Below, one piece after another: positions 54,186 to 62,057 of a stretch of DNA of 64,000 nucleotides (positions are counted from its first letter, which is position 1; each line of letters starts with the position of its first letter). Source of the stretch: JAHELQ01 sp964491915 (lineage in GTDB: Bacteria; Acidobacteriota; Aminicenantia; UBA2199). A model generated the notes under the pieces. It searched no databases, was not told the origin of the DNA, and was given only the letters and a program-made list of their open reading frames with translations. Made by a program: the position numbers and the translations under genes. Where the stretch lies: positions 1 to 64,000 of the forward strand of contig CAZBHS010000015.1 of assembly GCA_964491915.1 (NCBI GenBank). The letters run 5' to 3'.

Positions 54186-54989
54186 ATGACAAGGATGATT
54201 GGGAATGCGGTTGCGTTAACAGTCGCAGGATCCGACTCCGGCGGCGGCGCCGGAATTCAGGCCGACCTGAAGACATTCTCGGCGCTAGGGGTGTTCGGAA
54301 CTAGCGCCATTACCGCGGTGACAGCTCAAAATCTCGAAGGTGTCACCGCTATCCAACCGATCGAGCCTGATGTGGTGAGGAAACAACTCATCGCTGTGCT
54401 GGAGGGATTTCCCGTCAAAGCGATAAAAACCGGGATGCTCTTCTCGGCGGAAATCATCGACGTCATCGCCTCGGTTTTAGACGGCCACCCTGGAATTCCA
54501 TTGGTCATCGATCCCGTCTTCGCCGCCACGTCCGGTAGCAAGCTGATTCGCGAGGAAGCCATCGATATGTTGAAATCCCGTTTGTTCCCGAAGGCCGCCC
54601 TCATCACCCCCAATATTCCGGAGGCCGAACTCCTCTGGGGAGAAACAATCGACGGCACTGACGGGCTCGAGACTGCCGCCAGGGAACTCTACGAGGCTAC
54701 CGGCGTTCCCGTGGTTGTCAAAGGAGGCCATCTGGCGGATTCCGCCTTCGATGTGCTGGTTGACCCGGACGGAATGAAGATATTTCACGCGGAACTCATC
54801 GGCGGAGTGAACAATCACGGCTCCGGTTGTACGTTCGCGGCGGCCATCGCAGCCTTCATCGCCAGGGGTAGACAATTGCGCCAGGCGGTATCCGGCGCCA
54901 AGGAATATATTATCGATACCCTCAGATACCCTGTTACACTATCTCCCGACCTAAAAGTCATGAACCATTTTTTCGAAGGTCCCATCTGA
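54186..54989 (+). CDS. thiD: Hydroxymethylpyrimidine/phosphomethylpyrimidine kinase
   Basis: 267 aa ribokinase-like enzyme of thiamine synthesis. ALTVAGSDSGGGAGIQADLKTF near residue 10, TAVTAQNLEGV near 43, VVKGGHL near 181 and the catalytic-base block NNHGSGCTFAAAIAAF near 210. Its ATG directly follows the stop of the S1 gene. No other thi genes are near. Confidence 0.95.
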   Translation: MTRMIGNAVALTVAGSDSGGGAGIQADLKTFSALGVFGTSAITAVTAQNLEGVTAIQPIEPDVVRKQLIAVLEGFPVKAIKTGMLFSAEIIDVIASVLDGHPGIPLVIDPVFAATSGSKLIREEAIDMLKSRLFPKAALITPNIPEAELLWGETIDGTDGLETAARELYEATGVPVVVKGGHLADSAFDVLVDPDGMKIFHAELIGGVNNHGSGCTFAAAIAAFIARGRQLRQAVSGAKEYIIDTLRYPVTLSPDLKVMNHFFEGPI

Positions 54990-55106
54990 TTCCAGGCTGA
55001 ATCTAACGTCTGATTTATAAGGGACTTGCATTTTTCGCCTCAAAAGAATAGAATGGGACTGTTATATATTGTAACGTTTTGTCACAAAATGTTTAGAGGA
55101 GGCAAA

Positions 55107-55964
55107 ATGACAGAACAGAACGGGGAACAAACAGTAAAAAAAGAAAAGAAAAAGGGTGGTTCGGGCCATCTAGTAATGGTCGATCTCCTGGAAAAAATCG
55201 TCGTATTTTTCCAGAAGAAACTGACTGTGGGATTTTTGGAATTCGCGGTGACCTGGTTGTACAAGATCGGTCATTTCGGATTGATTGTCGCGGCTGGATT
55301 GGGGTTTTTATTCACTATGGTGTTCGCCATCAAATCCAATTCCTTCAATGCGTTCCTGATGGGGATCGCCTGGATCATTCTGGTATTTGTGGTGCAGTAT
55401 ACCGCTCACCGGTTTTCCGACGCCGGAGACGGCCTGATTCGTAACAATCCCACAACTCTTTCGTCAAAGGCGTTTCTGGATTGTTTTGGCTTTTTGACGT
55501 TGATCGGCGGAGTGGTCTTTTTGATTATGTCGATTGTCAGGGCCATTCAAATGGAAAGCTTCACCGAGTTTTTATTCGGTCTCGGGTTCTTCTTGTTGCT
55601 CGAATTTTTAGCGCTGATCTCTTTCAATCCTTCCACCGTGAATGTCGAGGTGACGGAAGGAACATCCGCCGGGCAAGAGGCCATCGGCATCATCACCTTC
55701 TTCCTGAAGGGATTGATGCGTTTGATTCCGATTTTCTTCGGCGTCGGCGTGGTGATCGGCACTATCCTGCTATTCATCTCTTTCATCAAATTGTTCGGCG
55801 ACCAGGCGCGTTACGCCATGGGAATGGGTACCCAGAACGCGATCTATATCCTGTTTTCGGGTTTGCTGCCGTTTGCCAGCTACCTTTTCTTTGTATTGTA
55901 TTATCTGGTCATTGATATGATCCGTGCAATACTGGCAATTCCTGAATTAAAAAACAACAAATAG
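55107..55964 (+). CDS. Polytopic membrane protein, unknown function
   Basis: 285 aa. A charged N-terminal stretch (KKEKKKGG) then about five membrane segments (around residues 55-80, 82-103, 130-155, 165-185, 215-245, with a further one near 260-280). Start at ATG 55107 because AGGAGG lies 4 nt before it; the upstream ATG at 55026 would add a tail with no SD. No family recognised. It lies just before a terminator and the fibre operon. Confidence 0.75.
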   Translation: MTEQNGEQTVKKEKKKGGSGHLVMVDLLEKIVVFFQKKLTVGFLEFAVTWLYKIGHFGLIVAAGLGFLFTMVFAIKSNSFNAFLMGIAWIILVFVVQYTAHRFSDAGDGLIRNNPTTLSSKAFLDCFGFLTLIGGVVFLIMSIVRAIQMESFTEFLFGLGFFLLLEFLALISFNPSTVNVEVTEGTSAGQEAIGIITFFLKGLMRLIPIFFGVGVVIGTILLFISFIKLFGDQARYAMGMGTQNAIYILFSGLLPFASYLFFVLYYLVIDMIRAILAIPELKNNK

Positions 55965-55978
55965 TTACTATTTGGAAG

Positions 55979-56011
55979 AAAAAGGGGGCTTTCACCGGTC
56001 CCCTTTTTAGC
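55979..56011 (+). terminator. Rho-independent terminator after the membrane protein gene
   Basis: Stem AAAAAGGGG / CCCCTTTTT with loop GCTTTCACCGGT; the T run is part of the stem. Confidence 0.8.
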
Positions 56012-56094
56012 TCAACTTTGTGACAATCTTTGTCAATATTCGCGCTTTTTTTGTTACATTTTTTGTGTCCTGTGGAGGAAACTGCGTGTATGCC

Positions 56095-56123
56095 TTGATT
56101 TTATAGTTGGCATCTGATATGCT
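56095..56123 (+). promoter_or_regulatory. Sigma-70-like promoter for the fibre operon
   Basis: TTGATT (56095-56100), 17-nt spacer, TATGCT (56118-56123), 45 nt before the leader ORF. Confidence 0.6.
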
Positions 56124-56168
56124 ATTTAAAAGTGCATTTATAAACTTTGTAGATATAAGGAGTTAATA

Positions 56169-56213
56169 ATGCAACTGGATATGCAAAAAGAAATAAAGGA
56201 GGCTCAGATATGA
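56169..56213 (+). CDS. 14-codon leader ORF overlapping the first subunit gene
   Basis: ATG at 56169 with its own perfect SD AAGGAG (56157-56162, 6-nt spacing) reads MQLDMQKEIKEAQI and stops in TGA that overlaps the next ATG (ATGA at 56210-56213). The second SD (AAAGGAGG) lies inside this ORF. This layout is typical of translational coupling; whether the peptide itself matters is unknown. Confidence 0.5.
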   Translation: MQLDMQKEIKEAQI

Positions 56214-56893
56214 AGAAGTTAGTTCTTCTTTCTATTATCACCCTAGGAATTCTATTCCTTGCTGAAACCGCCGCATTCGCTCAGACAACGGCCACCATCA
56301 ATTTGGACGCCACGATCAGAGGCGTCTTGATTCTTCGTCTCGACGGTACGGATGCTAACGGTAATTTGGTTCCCACCGCCACCTCGGCCTATACCACCGC
56401 TGAAAGCATGAATCTTGGCGATGTGGATGCCGTAGGTACGGCTATCGCCAATGGCGACGCTCTGGTGAATGGATTGACCGGAATACCCGTAACCGCCGCG
56501 TTGGGGACTCCCCCCAATGGTTTCGAAGATACCACGTGTGTCGGCGGTTTGTACCAATTCTTTACCACCACCGGAGCCGACGACGAATCGGACCACGCCA
56601 ATACCGCCCTCGGTATTTATATCAGAGGTTCTAGAGTCAACACCTACTCCCTGGATGTAGCGGCTTCCGTCAATGGCGATGGTACTGTGACAGTCGGGCA
56701 GTTGAAATGGAAAAACGACGCCGACGCAGTCGCGGCTTTCAATGATTTCTCCGCAGTCAGCGCCAATATCACTTCCGGTGGGGCTGTCGCTCCCAGGGAG
56801 TTGTTGTTTCACGATTTTGGCCTGGTTGTTGAATTCGCGGATACACCGGCGACATATACCTGGACGATTACCTATACATTGACGACAACCTGA
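56210..56893 (+). CDS. Secreted fibre subunit 1 (pilin-like)
   Basis: 227 aa. Signal peptide ending AFA before QTT (cleavage near residue 24). The mature protein starts with TTATINLDATIRG, an alternating hydrophobic strand that looks like a donor strand, followed by LILRLDGTD. Shared with the next gene: MNLGDVDA, DxTCVGGLYQFF, VTVGQLKWK and a C-terminal beta-strand YTWTITYTLTTT. The C-terminal alternating strand with an aromatic near the end is typical of chaperone-usher pilins. One Cys pair is absent: a single Cys is visible. SD AAAGGAGG. Most likely the major subunit because of its place and strong SD. Confidence 0.7.
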   Translation: MKKLVLLSIITLGILFLAETAAFAQTTATINLDATIRGVLILRLDGTDANGNLVPTATSAYTTAESMNLGDVDAVGTAIANGDALVNGLTGIPVTAALGTPPNGFEDTTCVGGLYQFFTTTGADDESDHANTALGIYIRGSRVNTYSLDVAASVNGDGTVTVGQLKWKNDADAVAAFNDFSAVSANITSGGAVAPRELLFHDFGLVVEFADTPATYTWTITYTLTTT

Positions 56894-56900
56894 TATTCAA

Positions 56901-57578
56901 TTGCTGAACGGTAATTACTTTACTGTGGCGGCGCTTGCGGCCTTCGCGCTGTTTGCCCTGGGCGGAGGTGCCGGCTATGGTCAACAAACCACCGCCACGG
57001 TAGAAGTAGATGCAGAGGTCCGGGGCTTTGCTGTCCTGGTACTTGATGGTACCGACCCGGACAATGCTCTTTCACTAAATGAAATGATCAACTTTGGAGA
57101 TGTGGACAGCCTCGGTCTACCCATTTCAGGGGCGCCGGCAGGTTCGCCCGGTATTCTTGGAATTGCCGGAATACCGGTAGAATCGTCCGGCAAGCCGGTC
57201 TCTTCACCGGACGACCCGACTTGCGTCGGCGCTTTTTATCCACTCTTCGAACGGTCGGGCAAAAACAAAAAAAACCAGCATCCCGACGCCGCCCTCACTC
57301 TCTTTATAGTGGCGTTCGATCGATTTGAGGTATGGGCCAACGCCACTCTGGTGGGTTCATCCGCCAATGTGACGGTAGACCAATTGAAATGGAAACCGGA
57401 TCATAAAAACGCCAGTGGGTTTCGCGGGTATACAGATTTTAGTTCAGCCGAACAACTACTGGAATCAGGAAAAAAAACCTGGGATTTTTTCTACTACGAC
57501 CTGGGGCTTTTGGTGGAACACGAGGATGGTCCGGGTACGAATACCTGGATGATCACTCTCTCCTTTGTAAGTGATTGA
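56901..57578 (+). CDS. Secreted fibre subunit 2 (pilin-like paralogue)
   Basis: 225 aa from TTG 56901 (no SD seen; GTG 56925 is an alternative that keeps the signal peptide). Signal VAALAAFALFALGGGAGYG, then QQTTATVEVDAEVRGFAVLVLDG, homologous to subunit 1. NFGDVDSLG, DPTCVGAFYPLF, VTVDQLKWK and the terminal strand NTWMITLSFVSD line up with subunit 1; a Lys-rich loop (SGKNKKNQHPD) is added. Starts 8 nt after subunit 1, so translation is probably coupled. Confidence 0.7.
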   Translation: MLNGNYFTVAALAAFALFALGGGAGYGQQTTATVEVDAEVRGFAVLVLDGTDPDNALSLNEMINFGDVDSLGLPISGAPAGSPGILGIAGIPVESSGKPVSSPDDPTCVGAFYPLFERSGKNKKNQHPDAALTLFIVAFDRFEVWANATLVGSSANVTVDQLKWKPDHKNASGFRGYTDFSSAEQLLESGKKTWDFFYYDLGLLVEHEDGPGTNTWMITLSFVSD

Positions 57579-57585
57579 CAGTTTC

Positions 57586-58158
57586 ATGAAAATTATTATT
57601 TTGCCGCTTGTGTTCTTCCTTTTATGCGGAAGCGGTCTCTTCTCTCAGCAATTCACACTGACGCTTTCCCTCGATGGCCCGGATCCCGACGACCGGTTCG
57701 GTCCTTTTGAATTGATCCGCTTCGGGCAGATGGATCATTTGGGGACAACTAGTTATGGTGGTGACTTTGCCGGCGCCCGTGCCCGCAAGCTTGGCTCCCT
57801 CCAACTTTTCGATGAAAAATTCCAGGGGGTGCTCTATGAGTTTTCTCCTAATACCGGGGGCAACAATCCCTTGAGTCACCGGAACGCCTCGATAGCTCTC
57901 AAGGTGGAGAGCCCCGGCAGTTGGCAATTAAGCGTTTCGGTCCAGAGGCATGGCGACCCGTCGTTGCGGGTGGACCAGTTGCTCTTCAAGGAGGACCGGC
58001 AGCGGGAGTACGTGCCGTTCACGCCGGCGCCGCAAACCATCGCCCAGGGCGGACGCGGGATTCACCACTTATATTATGACTTCGCTCTCAGGATCGAACC
58101 TGATGATATGCCGGGAAACTATGGCTGGCAAATCATATATGTTATAATCGAATATTGA
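57586..58158 (+). CDS. Secreted fibre subunit 3 lacking the N-terminal donor-like strand
   Basis: 190 aa from ATG 57586 (a GTG at 57571 overlaps the previous stop). Signal MKIIILPLVFFLLCGSGLFS, then QQFTLTLSLDGPDPDD: this aligns with the LILRLDGTDANG part of subunits 1 and 2, so about 13 residues (TTATINLDATIRG) are missing. Later parts match (LRVDQLLFKED, YYDFALRIEPDDMPGNYGW). The terminal strand is IIYVIIEY. Absence of the donor-like strand is what a tip subunit of a donor-strand-exchange fibre would show. Confidence 0.7.
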   Translation: MKIIILPLVFFLLCGSGLFSQQFTLTLSLDGPDPDDRFGPFELIRFGQMDHLGTTSYGGDFAGARARKLGSLQLFDEKFQGVLYEFSPNTGGNNPLSHRNASIALKVESPGSWQLSVSVQRHGDPSLRVDQLLFKEDRQREYVPFTPAPQTIAQGGRGIHHLYYDFALRIEPDDMPGNYGWQIIYVIIEY

Positions 58159-58203
58159 CCTGGTATTATAGAGTATTGCAAATTGAGGTTGAAGGAGAAA
58201 AAA

Positions 58204-59361
58204 GTGATAAATAAAACGAGGTGTCACCTGATTTTGTTTCTCTGTTTTTTGATGGCGCAGAGCGTTCTCTTTGGTTCGATCTCTGTGTCCCCCTCGCTAT
58301 TCGAGTTGAAAATCCCTCCGGGAAAAACATTTACAGACTCCATCCGTGTGGTGAATGTCACCGATCTCCCCACAGACATCATTGTATATTTATCGGATTT
58401 CGGGCTGACGGAGGATGGTGACATTCGCTTTTATGATGCCGGCACCACCGAATACTCCTTCAAAAATTATGTTCGTATCAACCCCACCTCTTTCACCCTC
58501 GAGCCGGGGGAGGAAAAGTGGGTGCGTTTCTCTTTGAGAATGCCCGCTGGGCAGGTGGGGGAAACGCAGGGTATCATCTTCTTCCAAACCGTTCCCCGGA
58601 AAGTGAAAAGCCCTGCCGGCCGTAGAGTGTTGGTTGCAGCCAGAATCGGTAGTACAGTCTATGCCGCCATGAAGCCCACAATCAATGTGTCGGCTGATAT
58701 TGTCAATGTTCTGGTCCGCCGGACCTACGATGCGGATACTCTCGAGTACGCAGTCATTGTCCACAACGACGGCAACATGCATATCCGGCCCAAAGGGAAG
58801 TTGGTGCTGCGGGATTCCGACGGTAAAAAAACGACTATTCCTGATGTCAACGAAAAAAACTCGTCCGTCTTACGCAATAGCGTTCGTCTTTATGAGGGTA
58901 CCCTGAAGGGCTCATTTCCCGAAGGAATGTACCGGGCGACCCTCGAGCTCGATTTCGGCAAAGAGAAGCAGGAGGTGGAGAAAGTTTTTCGTCTGGCCCC
59001 GGCGACACAGGTTCCGAAATTTGTTGCCGCTTATGAAACCTCAACAACTGAAGGGAAGGCTTCAAGGGTAAACGTTACCTTCCAGCCCGGAGCGATGGAG
59101 GCTTCGCTTCAAAATCCCAGGAGTTTTTTCCGGCTTAGAACATTATTGGGGAAGGTTATGCTCAGGGAACCATTGAAGCAATGCCTCAAAAAAGTAAACA
59201 GCGCCTCAAAAAGTAAGACCGCCGGCTATCAGTGTGTCTTCCAGAAAGATCTCGATCCCGGAGTCTATATTGCCGAGATTCTACTCTTCGATGGGGACGA
59301 CGCCGCGGGACGGGATAGTAAACCTGTCTCTACTTTTCAAAAGTTGGAGGTAAAGGAATAA
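58204..59361 (+). CDS. PapD-like periplasmic chaperone
   Basis: 385 aa. Start at GTG 58204 because AAGGAG lies 6 nt before it; the longer TTG frame has no SD. Signal LILFLCFLMAQSVLFG, then an Ig-like N-domain (ISVSPSLFELKIPPGKTF, NVTDLPTDIIVYLSDFG, LEPGEEKWVRFSLRMP) typical of fimbrial chaperones, followed by further Ig-like domains (YAVIVHNDGNMHIRPKG). It is longer than PapD (about 220 aa). It should hold subunits in the periplasm until the barrel protein exports them. Confidence 0.75.
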   Translation: MINKTRCHLILFLCFLMAQSVLFGSISVSPSLFELKIPPGKTFTDSIRVVNVTDLPTDIIVYLSDFGLTEDGDIRFYDAGTTEYSFKNYVRINPTSFTLEPGEEKWVRFSLRMPAGQVGETQGIIFFQTVPRKVKSPAGRRVLVAARIGSTVYAAMKPTINVSADIVNVLVRRTYDADTLEYAVIVHNDGNMHIRPKGKLVLRDSDGKKTTIPDVNEKNSSVLRNSVRLYEGTLKGSFPEGMYRATLELDFGKEKQEVEKVFRLAPATQVPKFVAAYETSTTEGKASRVNVTFQPGAMEASLQNPRSFFRLRTLLGKVMLREPLKQCLKKVNSASKSKTAGYQCVFQKDLDPGVYIAEILLFDGDDAAGRDSKPVSTFQKLEVKE

Positions 59362-61574
59362 TCGCTCGTTCCAGGGTCACACTTTTTGTTGTTTTCGCTT
59401 TGCTATTCGCCGCTTGCACCGGTGGCTCGACGGCTCAGGAAAGCGGTAGCCTCTCGCTTTCTTACCAATTCCAATCCATTGTAACCGGCAACGGCACATC
59501 CGCTTCCACATCCTCTTTCAATAATGTCTTTTTTAATATTGGGCAACAATTCGGTTGGGGCGGTTTTTTTTCCCTGTCGCTGAACTACTGTTTCAGCCGC
59601 GATTTGAATCAGATATCTTCCTATTATCTGGAACTCCAGGATGTTCCTATAGGAAAATTCAAATTGGATGGCAGTTATGGATATACATCGTTCCCTATTT
59701 CGGGATTGGCCCGTTACGGATCATTCAACTCTTCCACCCATTTGGGCTTGCGCGGCGGCCGTATTTTGCTTAGAGCCGGTAGTACCGATATCTATATGTT
59801 CGGCGGGCGTTTGTATGGAGGTTTGAGCTTCGGTGATTCAGAGAGCCGGGTGGTGGGGATTTTTTCCAGTTTCCCCGTTAACCGCCGTTGGAATGTGGGA
59901 TTGGGGTGGATGAAATTGTCGGACCTTCGCTCCGCGGTCGGCGCCCTCGAGCCGGATGACTATCACATCTTTAGCGCCGAAAGTTCGTTCCGGTTGCTGC
60001 CGGGGCTCAATTTGTTGGCGGACGCTCGTTTGGCGTTCGGCAATGGTTCCGGCGATGAGGCCGATTACCTTGTCAAAGCGGGACCCTATTGGAAAGGGAA
60101 GCGATTGTCCGCTGAGTTTTACTATACCCGCGCCACCCCGGGATTCCCTTATCTAGGGGGAGGTATGGCCTGGAACCGTGAAGGATTTACCTTTATGGGG
60201 AGCTATCGTCCCGTCGGCCCCCTATCGCTTTTCGCCGGTATCGACACCTTCAACGAAAACCTGGCCAGGCTTCTGGACCGCCCGGTTACCGATTACACCA
60301 CCTATCGAACCGGCGTCAATATTTCGTTGCGCGCGCTACCGCATCTGACAGTGAGCTATAATATGAGTTCCAGAAATTCTTACCGGTTGGAGCGGGACAC
60401 CGGCGACAGCTCCTTCGGGATGTTGCTGCTCTCATTGGCTCGGCATTACCGGCGGCTATACTGGAGTCTCTATTTTAACGGCGGCAACTACCGGGATCGC
60501 ATCGACCCCACCAGAGATTACCTGTTCCGCCGCTACGCCGCGCAGTTGAGAAAAACCTTCATATCGCGTGCCTATCTTTACCTCAACGGCTATTATGATT
60601 ATCGTAGAGAGGTTGGGAGCGGAATCGTCACTAAAAATTCCAATGTCCAATTGGGGGCCAATCTATCGCTGGCTGCGAAGTTGATGTTGGATCTCCAATT
60701 CACCTACGCCCTCAACCGGCAGGAAAACACCGGCTATTCCTCCAGTAATACCGGCGGTGGCGGAGGTTTGGTGTATTATGTCAGACCCCTGAAAATGAAT
60801 GTGGCCCTCAGGTACCTGTACTCCCATATTCACGTTGACTCCGGCTATAATGACGGCCGGTACTACCACCAGATTTTCCTCAATATCAATAAGGTCGTCA
60901 ATTGGGGCGGCGGTCGCGGCGGCGGTATTCTCGGCGGTATACTCAAAAAGAAGAGCAAGGTGTTGGGGCTGGTGTTTGTGGATGAAAACCTGAACGGCGA
61001 GCGGGATCCTGACGAAGAGCTCCTTGAAGGAATCGATGTGCTGATGGACCGCCAAAAAGTGGCCCGGTCCGACTCGAACGGCGAATTTAAAATTTCTTCA
61101 ACCGAACCGGGCTCGCGCAATCTTTCGCTTGATATGCGCAACATCCCGGCATTCTATGAACCGGCCGACGATAAAACAGAGGTTTTTCTCGAAAAGGGGA
61201 AAACCGTTTCGGTCAATGTGCCGGTGGTGCCGTTGGGCCACATATCCGGGAAGCTCTACCTCGACGTCAACGAAAACGATGAGCGGGATGGCGACGATGA
61301 ACTTTTGCCCGACGTTCTCATCGCGCTCTATAAAGACGGCGAAGCTCTTCGCTCTGTGGTTTCCAATTCCGCCGGAATGTTCACCTTCGACAATGTTCGC
61401 CCCGGACTTTATTCCATCGTAGTCGATGAGGTCGATATTCAACGGGTCTACTCCCATACCGGCCGCTCCATCCTCGAGGTCACGGTCGAGCCCTGGGAAG
61501 AGAAGACCGGTCTCGAGCTGCTGGTCAAGAAATACAAAAAGCCCCGCAAGAAAAAAATCCTCGACGACTACTAG
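59358..61574 (+). CDS. Usher-like outer-membrane barrel with C-terminal SdrD-B-like domains
   Basis: About 738 aa. No ATG/GTG is usable: the frame reads IIARSRVTLFVVFALLFAAC as a signal peptide upstream of the first TTG (59400), so translation may begin at ATA 59358, which overlaps the chaperone stop (GAATAATC) and is 7 nt after GGAGG. Residues about 40-520 alternate aromatic strands and turns as in a large barrel (FGWGGFFSLSLNYCFSR, RRLYWSLYFNGGNYRDR). Then a Gly-rich linker and two beta-sandwich domains (VFVDENLNGERDPDEELLEG; LYLDVNENDERDGDDELLPD). In ushers small beta domains also follow the barrel. It has no recognisable FimD/PapC signature. Confidence 0.7.
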   Translation: MIARSRVTLFVVFALLFAACTGGSTAQESGSLSLSYQFQSIVTGNGTSASTSSFNNVFFNIGQQFGWGGFFSLSLNYCFSRDLNQISSYYLELQDVPIGKFKLDGSYGYTSFPISGLARYGSFNSSTHLGLRGGRILLRAGSTDIYMFGGRLYGGLSFGDSESRVVGIFSSFPVNRRWNVGLGWMKLSDLRSAVGALEPDDYHIFSAESSFRLLPGLNLLADARLAFGNGSGDEADYLVKAGPYWKGKRLSAEFYYTRATPGFPYLGGGMAWNREGFTFMGSYRPVGPLSLFAGIDTFNENLARLLDRPVTDYTTYRTGVNISLRALPHLTVSYNMSSRNSYRLERDTGDSSFGMLLLSLARHYRRLYWSLYFNGGNYRDRIDPTRDYLFRRYAAQLRKTFISRAYLYLNGYYDYRREVGSGIVTKNSNVQLGANLSLAAKLMLDLQFTYALNRQENTGYSSSNTGGGGGLVYYVRPLKMNVALRYLYSHIHVDSGYNDGRYYHQIFLNINKVVNWGGGRGGGILGGILKKKSKVLGLVFVDENLNGERDPDEELLEGIDVLMDRQKVARSDSNGEFKISSTEPGSRNLSLDMRNIPAFYEPADDKTEVFLEKGKTVSVNVPVVPLGHISGKLYLDVNENDERDGDDELLPDVLIALYKDGEALRSVVSNSAGMFTFDNVRPGLYSIVVDEVDIQRVYSHTGRSILEVTVEPWEEKTGLELLVKKYKKPRKKKILDDY

Positions 61575-61699
61575 GCAACGGTTGATTTTTTTATGCACGT
61601 AAGGTATAATAACTACTTATTCTTACCTTGTGGGATATTCCAGCTCCGGCCAATCCGGGATCACCAGGAAGACTTCGCTAGCGATTGGGAATCGGTCCA
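61575..61699. other. Start of a 483-bp intergenic region
   Basis: Between the usher-like gene and the dehydrogenase there is no gene. This first part is unremarkable; the 21-bp array and a promoter follow. Confidence 0.4.
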
Positions 61700-61909
61700 A
61701 TCTCAGGTAGAAATGCCCTGATTTCAGGTGGAAACACATCAATTCCGGGTGGCATTGCCTCGATGCCGGGTGGAAGCGCCCCGGTTCCATGTGGACATGA
61801 ACCGGTTCCATGTGGAATGAAGCCTATTCCAGGCGGCATCACACCAATGGCAGATGGCGTCGCGTCCATTCCAGTTGGAATCGGGCTATTTCCAGTTGGA
61901 ATCACCTCT
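61679..61909. repeat. Second 21-bp tandem repeat array, with palindromic core
   Basis: Ten clear units at 61700-61909 plus one degenerate unit before. Consensus near ATTCCAGGTGGAATCNCNYCN. The core ATTCCA-NN-TGGAAT is a perfect palindrome in the best units (61868-61881) and decays in others (GTTCCATGTGGAAT at 61805). The open frames through it on both strands follow from the 21-bp period; no SD supports translation. Confidence 0.88.
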
Positions 61910-62000
61910 ATTACCGATCGAAAATGTCTGCCGGCGGTAGTCGTCGGCTAAATCACCGCGGATAAAATGAGCGCCGGTCCCCTTGCGCGCTAATAGAGAC

Positions 62001-62032
62001 TTGACAAGAGGTTGGATTTTATCTAGTATAAT
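62001..62032 (+). promoter_or_regulatory. Promoter for the threonine dehydrogenase gene
   Basis: TTGACA (62001-62006) with TAGTAT at 17 nt (62024-62029); the better hexamer TATAAT (62027-62032) lies at 20 nt. Confidence 0.55.
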
Positions 62033-62057
62033 TTTTTTTGGATCAAAAGGAGTGTTA

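Noticed and set aside
61678..61951. Open frames on both strands of the second array (IPGGI and PPGIE heptads)
   Set aside because: Same reason: a 21-bp repeat keeps all frames open; no SD or start context.
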